Of a stretch of DNA of 64,000 nucleotides, positions 58,921-64,000 are shown piece by piece. Position 1 is the first letter of the stretch. Every line of letters starts with the position of its first letter. A program made the position numbers and the translations under genes. Source of the DNA: Crotalaria pallida (lineage: Eukaryota; Streptophyta; Magnoliopsida; Fabales; Fabaceae); NCBI GenBank assembly GCA_037953625.1, contig CM075651.1:151978001-152042000 (forward strand), in the 5' to 3' direction. The notes beneath the pieces were generated by a model, which saw only the letters and a program-made list of their open reading frames with translations, was not told the DNA's origin and made no database searches.

Positions 58921-59064
58921 GTCCGTATTCCTTCGGAATCATTGGCTGACTTTTCCAGCGAGATGTTTTTAGTGGGAATCGAACACGGGGCTACTAGCAC
59001 CCATATCTCATTCCCAATATTTCAATTGGAGCCTTACACCAACTGAACCAAACCCGGTTGGTAA
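58921..59064 (-). mobile_element. SINE (third family), first of two in line
   Basis: Reversed SINE: starts GTCCGTATTCC after a T-run and ends at ACCCGGTTGGT. The head on the minus strand has GGTTTGGTTCAGTTGGTGTA and the B box GTTCGATTCCC. Flanked by CTTAAACATTTTTTTT at 58905-58920 and 59065-59080. Internally shorter than its neighbour. Confidence 0.85.
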
Positions 59065-59080
59065 CTTAAACATTTTTTTT

Positions 59081-59291
59081 GGTCCGTATTCCTTGCGGAA
59101 CCACCGGTATCCCCAAGAGCACCCTTAATACCAGGGAGCCCTTGAGACTAATCCGGAGCGAGCTGCGTGGCTGACTCTCCCAGCGAGATGTTTTTAATGG
59201 GAATCGAACCCGGGGTTACTAGCACCCGTGTCTCATTCCCAAGATTTCAGTTGGGGCCTTACACCAACTGAACCAAGCCTCGTTGGTCTAA
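59081..59291 (-). mobile_element. SINE (third family), second of two in line
   Basis: Full-length reversed copy beginning GGTCCGTATTCC and ending CTCGTTGGTCTA. Flanked by the same CTTAAACATTTTTTT string (59065-59080 and 59292-59307). The minus strand shows a tRNA-like head and GGGTTCGATTCCC. Confidence 0.88.
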
Positions 59292-59663
59292 CTTAAACAT
59301 TTTTTTTAATCATAGAAAATGACACATGATTTTTGAAGTTTACGGATATCATTTCTTTAATTTTTTTAATTATCTTTCTTCTATTTTTTTTTTCTCCGGC
59401 TTTTTTCCTTCAACCAAACAGAGCAAGAGCCCAGATCAAAACTAGAAACTGCGAGTAAAAAGTTTTACAACTGAATATTATCTTTGCTAAATGAATCTTT
59501 TTGTTAGGTTACGGTCTCCATCAAACTTGTTGGACATCATTAATTTTATTTTTATGAACACGCCTTTCTTATGGTTCAGTTCAATTATTTTTAGTTTTCA
59601 CCTAATAATGGATCAAGCGATATTTTCAATAAGTTGCTTATTAGTTGAAAGAATTATGAAATA

Positions 59664-59736
59664 CTCCCTCCGGTCCTTATTATAAGCACCATTTTTGTGA
59701 GAGAGAAATAGAGCTTATAATAAGGACCGGAAGGAG
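59664..59736. mobile_element. Minimal MITE (73 bp)
   Basis: CTCCCTCCGGTCCTTATTAT and TAATAAGGACCGGAAGGAG ends with TA flanks. Almost nothing remains except the inverted ends around a GAGAGAGAAATAGAG centre. Confidence 0.88.
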
Positions 59737-60840
59737 TATAAAATACGAATATTGAGTTTGATTTATAATAATTACACATTTTCTTTCTTTTCCCTCCCAC
59801 CAACAAATTTTGCTTATAAAATTAAACTAGCTAATAGGGAAATATTGAACAACAATTAAGTCTCTTAAAAATAATGAAATATTATATTAAATTTCTTGTA
59901 TGAACGCTTTCTTCAGCTAAAAAATCCAATGCAAAGTCTCATTCTTAAATATCAACCTTTATATATCCCTATTAGATAAATATTAGTGAGTGTCTTAAGA
60001 CAATCTCCAATGCTATACTTGCAATAGTATGTTAAGTTTTTAGAAATTACAAAAAAAAAAAAATTGTTCTTATATGTATGTCATTTTATATTTTATTTCG
60101 TATTATTTTTTATGAGATATTTAATTCTTTTTTATTAAACTAAGTACTTTTATTAATTAAATAGATGTTTTAATTAATTAATTCCAATTCTTAATAAAAG
60201 AAATAATGCATGTAAAATGGATAAAAATGTAAAAGTAATAGAATTCTTATTAAAAATAAAAAATTAATTACTCACTTTAATTTATCTAATTTGAATATAA
60301 TGTTTTGAATTAAGTAATTTTATTAAATCAACTCAACTATTTTTTTATTATAAATGTGCCTTTTTTTTATATAGATTGATTTTTGTTTTAGTCTCTTATC
60401 CTTTATTCAGAGTGTAATGTTAAAATAATTTTATTCTTATGGGTGATTTTTTGATACTTCTCTTTTAGTTTTATTTCAATTTTCTATTTTTACACAATCA
60501 TTGATATAGTATATAGTAATTAAAAACCTTATTGATTGAGATTAAAGTTGAAACACTGATAAATTATAACACTGATCACCTTAAAATAAGTAGGAAATGA
60601 TAACATCTGCCATCATTTTTTGGAAGATTGTCAAGGTCAAGTATGTTGCATCGTTGGCATAATGACTATCATAGATGAAGTGGGATATGATGACATCCAT
60701 AATAGAGTTGGGTGACTAGTGTTGGATTAATTACACTAGAGTAAATGTGAAAAAATTTGATATTAAAAGCAAAGCTAAAAAATTTCATATATAAAAATTA
60801 AAATAGATGCATGAATGACACTTAAAAAGGAGAACAACAT
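59737..60840. other. Intergenic, AT-rich
   Basis: No gene and no clear repeat recognised. Composition is extremely AT-rich around 60040-60500. Confidence 0.5.
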
Positions 60841-60943
60841 TTTTTTTTTGTTTACATGAGAGGTATAGGACTAGAACTCATGACCTGGGGAATGGAAAAA
60901 TTCTAAGTGTCCCTGCAGCCACCAATTGGGCTGTCTTACGCAG
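60841..60943 (-). mobile_element. SINE, same family as in ARF8 intron 10
   Basis: T-run, then GTTTACATGAGAGGTATAGG, GACTAGAACTCATGACCTGG, and AAGTGTCCCTGCAGCCACCA. Flanked by a short ACATTTTT repeat (right copy 60944-60951). Confidence 0.75.
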
Positions 60944-61157
60944 ACATTTTTCACTCTTATTACTAAAAAATAATTCTGGGTCCATCGCTGCTTAGCATAC
61001 ATGCAACATGTTAACTATGCCATTGGAAACGATTTAAGAGTAGTATTTATTAAAGAATTTAAGATATAAAATGTACGTAGAAAAGTAGTTAGTGCACGTA
61101 AGACTTTGAAAAATTCAAGTGTTTTATATACGTTTTCTTAATTTAGATTTTTTTTTT

Positions 61158-61335
61158 TACACCAAGGGTATTCCCCGGCCGACAGCCGAAGACTAATCCC
61201 CTCCGAGGCGTAGAGATCATCGAAGTGAGTTTTGCCTTTCCCAACAAAGCCTTTTCCATGCCCACGGCAGGGATCGAACCCCTGACATCATGCTTAAGGA
61301 ACCCAGCTATCTACCAACTGCGCTGAGTTTTGTTA
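61158..61335 (-). mobile_element. tRNA-derived SINE (second family)
   Basis: Reversed; the minus-strand head reads CTCAGCGCAGTTGGTAGATA with B box GGGGTTCGATCCCTGCCG, resembling a tRNA-Lys-like origin. The tail contains GGCTGTCGGCCGGGGAATAC. GC-rich island in AT-rich DNA. Confidence 0.85.
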
Positions 61336-61667
61336 ATTTAGATTTTTTTTAAAGAGTTGTGTTGCATGAGTATGTATATAAACTTCGGTATGAATATAGG
61401 GTATTATATTTTTTGAAAAACTAAGGTAGGGTAAGTTATTATATATATAATTAAAAAAAATTGAGCCGAAAAGCAAAAAATTGCAACAAATCATATCCAA
61501 ACATACGTATCTCGAACCGTACCCAATATTTTTTAATTTTTTTGAACCGATATATATTCAAATATATCCTATATGCTTATACCTAAAAAACTGGAATACA
61601 CATACTTCAAAATTAACAAGTATTTTTCTGTCATTCGTTAACACGATTCAATTATACTATGGTTGAT

Positions 61668-61860
61668 TATTTTTTTTGGGTTGTCCATCCGATCCCCAAG
61701 TATTACTTAAGTACATCCGGATTCGACCCGAGTCGCGTGTCTGTTTATGGTAGGTGAGTCTCCCAACATGAATTTTCTGCATTCACAAGAAATCAAATCT
61801 AAGACTTTGCTTAAGCGAGACCGAGCCGCTTACCACTCGGCCCAACCCATGTTGGGACTA
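61668..61860 (-). mobile_element. Full-length tRNA-derived SINE (first family)
   Basis: Reversed; minus-strand head AACATGGGTTGGGCCGAGTG with GGTAAGCGGC. The B-box region (TTAGATTTGATTTC) is mutated. The body has GGGAGACTCACC and AATCCGGATGTACTTAAGTA. Sister copies at 55605 and 13640. Confidence 0.82.
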
Positions 61861-62280
61861 TGGTTGAATTTTTACACTTAGTTAATGATATATAGATTTA
61901 TGATCAATCCCCTTGTTTATACTTAGTTGTCTTTTTACAGGTAAAAAAAGGTTTTTAATTACTTTTCCTTTTAGAAATAAAAAAAAACATTAATAAAGAA
62001 TTCTTCTATTATGCACTTCTAATAAATAAATAGTTTTTTTTTTAAGTTAACATTATCACATTTTAATATATTAAATATATATTTTTTATGTTTGTTTCTT
62101 TTTAATATATGCTTAACATATGTTATAGGTAGCTTATAGGACACACATCAAAAGCTCTCGGACAAAAAAGTATAAATACTATCAAGGAAATTAATGTAAT
62201 CAGAGGGTGAGGAACTAATTAGTCGAGTCACAATTTAATTCCTAAGCTTGTGACCAGGGCACACGTAAAAGATACTTTAT

Positions 62281-62455
62281 TTTTTTTGGTAAATAAAAAC
62301 TATGGAGAGAACTTCAAAGTCGCGACACCTGGAGTAACATGGATGGGGTGCCTCCCAAAGGGATGTTCTCCACGAGGATTTGAACCTCTGATCTTATGGT
62401 CTTATGAGTTATCAATATCCTTATGGTCTTAGCATACTTCCACTAAGTCAAATCC
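62281..62455 (-). mobile_element. Probable tRNA-derived SINE
   Basis: Reversed: T-run and GGTAAATAAAAACTATGG at the left, GAGGATTTGAACCTCTG as inverted B box. The minus-strand head TTTGACTTAGTGGAAGTATG is A-box-like. No other copy in the window. Confidence 0.6.
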
Positions 62456-63892
62456 ATTTGGGTTAAAATATACTTTATACATAAAATTTTTGTGAGAAAA
62501 TTCAAAAAATCATATATCTATACTATTATATAAAGCAAACATTGTTTTAGGTTTGTACGTAATTTTGTTATGTACAAAATGTCCTTATCATAATACTAAT
62601 TTACAAAAATGACAAAGATATGAAACTCTCAACAATAACTGTTACTTCCTTAAAAAAACTGCCCACTATTCATTCATTGAAAAACTGCCGTCCTATTTCT
62701 AATTAGATTTGAAACAGATTTTTAGCGCAATGGAAAGCTTCACTGCAGAGGAAAAAAAAACTGCCTCTACTACCATTTATACCCGTGCACCGCACGGGGT
62801 GTGTTCTCTAGTCAAAAGATTAAATGAACCAACTTTTGACATGTTTTATGAATCATATTAATTTTTTTTATGATACAAAATATTTCATCTAGTCCTTATT
62901 ATAACGAACGTACATTTAACTGAGTTACATAAATAGAAAATGATAGTTAATTTTTTAAAAAAATTACATTTTTATTTTTTTAATTCACGAATAATAAATA
63001 AACAATAAAAAACATAAATAATTGAAAGTATATAAAGGCAAATAAAATAAAAAAAATAATGAATTGTGCATATAAAATATAAAATACCTTATTAAAAAAA
63101 ATCTAAGTTTTCTACTCAAATTAACTTATACTAAAAAAAACGATGGAATATATTGCACAAGCCAAGTAGGGCGAACTGCAATTAAGTGTAAGATATTGTC
63201 GGATACTTGTACTTGTCTAATATAAGCAAAATGAGTAGTGTAAACTACCTGCTTCCTCATTTTCTTCGCACATGTTTAATCAAGTTACATAACAACTAAG
63301 TTTTATAATTTTTATGAGAATATATTTAATATTACATTTTTACCTTCTCAATTTTTTTTTGAAAAATTTACATTGGTTAATGAATAACAAAAATACGTAA
63401 ATAGTCAAAATATTTAATAAAAATAAAAAAAATAATAAATGATACATAAAAAATATAAAATGACATATAATTATGAAAAAAAAATCTCATAGAAGTGACT
63501 CATAACAATGATCCATGGGAGTAACATTTTTATAACACGCATACAGTGGTTGGCGGGTATTCATAAATCAATGTTGATATTGTTTGTTGCATTGCATAAT
63601 AAAAACAGCCATCAACAAGTTTCTTGGATATCGTCTCTGGTTTCATTGCAAAGAGAGAATCAGAGGACGGGAGACATAGAAGAAGAGAAAGCGTGTGGCA
63701 ATGATTCTTTAAGAGAGAGAGAGAGAGTGATAGAGAGACATAGCCATTGCCAATAATAATTCACCGTTCATCCATCTATGCAAGTAGCGAACGAAGCTAG
63801 AATCGTGGAATCTGACGCCACCTTTGTTTCATTCATTCTTTCTTTCAAAACCAAACACACAAAACCAAAAAAAGAACCCACCTTTATGAATT
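62456..63892. other. Intergenic, then probable promoter of the last gene
   Basis: No gene or defined repeat seen to about 63480. A GA microsatellite (63709-63740) and AC/AA-rich leader-like sequence precede the ATG at 63893. Confidence 0.45.
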
Positions 63893-64000
63893 ATGATGAG
63901 CTGGTTTGATAAACAGCGTTTCTCCACCAATCTCACCAGCTTCATTGCCTCTCTCATGATCCTCATTTTTAATTCTTCCTTTCAATTTCTCTTCAATTTC
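63893..64000 (+). CDS. Possible 5' end of a gene, cut by the window
   Basis: ATG at 63893 (or 63896) opens 36 codons without a stop to the window edge. The peptide begins MMSWFDKQRFSTNLTSFIAS and is then hydrophobic (LMILIF...), like a signal anchor or signal peptide. GA- and CA-rich leader-like DNA lies before it. An earlier ATG at 63886 gives only 7 codons. No family can be named from so short a piece; it may equally be chance. Confidence 0.35.
   Translation, partial: MMSWFDKQRFSTNLTSFIASLMILIFNSSFQFLFNF

Overview
The window is AT-rich nuclear plant DNA from a eudicot, most probably a papilionoid legume. The genes have GT-AG introns, and there is a nuclear-type tRNA-Ser. The ARF8 protein I reconstructed matches, from memory, the legume form of ARF8 very closely. 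That organism call is inference, because no database was searched. About 10-12% of the window is coding or intronic gene space of recognisable families. The rest is mostly MITEs, tRNA-derived SINEs, degenerate LINE pieces and simple AT repeats. I see no prokaryotic features, CRISPR arrays, LTR retrotransposon with intact coding, or virus.

Layout. (1) 1964-10893, minus: a complete 14-exon AUXIN RESPONSE FACTOR 8 gene (842 aa). It keeps the miR167 target site and has a long CT-rich leader with short upstream ORFs. Its introns carry two LINE remnants, a SINE with an 18-bp target duplication and a hairpin MITE. (2) 11.6-20.5 kb: gene-poor, with inverted-repeat elements and a 3 x 70 bp tandem repeat. 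(3) 20.5-36.3 kb: a direct tandem duplication of a block carrying a DJ-1 homolog D gene (two-domain DJ-1/PfpI protein of the plant glyoxalase III type). Copy A (21772-25131, minus, 387 aa) is intact. Copy B (29895-32892, minus) has a 1-bp deletion that stops translation before the second catalytic Cys. Because the two blocks align, each serves as an empty-site reference for transposons in the other; most insertions are confirmed this way, including nested MITEs and a MITE sitting inside a splice donor. (4) 36.4-39.4 kb: a roughly 1.1-kb inverted repeat of MITEs, then tRNA-Ser(AGA) at 38375-38456. (5) 40.7-44.3 kb: microsomal glutathione S-transferase 3 (plus) convergent with a CASP-like membrane protein (minus). 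(6) 44.4-51.5 kb: repeats, including a hAT-type MITE nested in another element and a Mutator-like MITE. (7) 51730-52761, plus: an OXIDATIVE STRESS 3-like protein. (8) 53-63.8 kb: many SINEs and MITEs. (9) From 63893, plus: the possible start of a gene cut by the window end.

Functional reading. The genes are unrelated neighbours and not a pathway: an auxin transcription factor, detoxification enzymes (DJ-1D for reactive aldehydes, MGST3 for lipid peroxides), a membrane scaffold protein and a stress nuclear protein. The most informative biology is the tandem DJ-1D pair and its dense record of insertions, the splice-donor MITE, and an intron-restricted low-divergence tract that suggests gene conversion.
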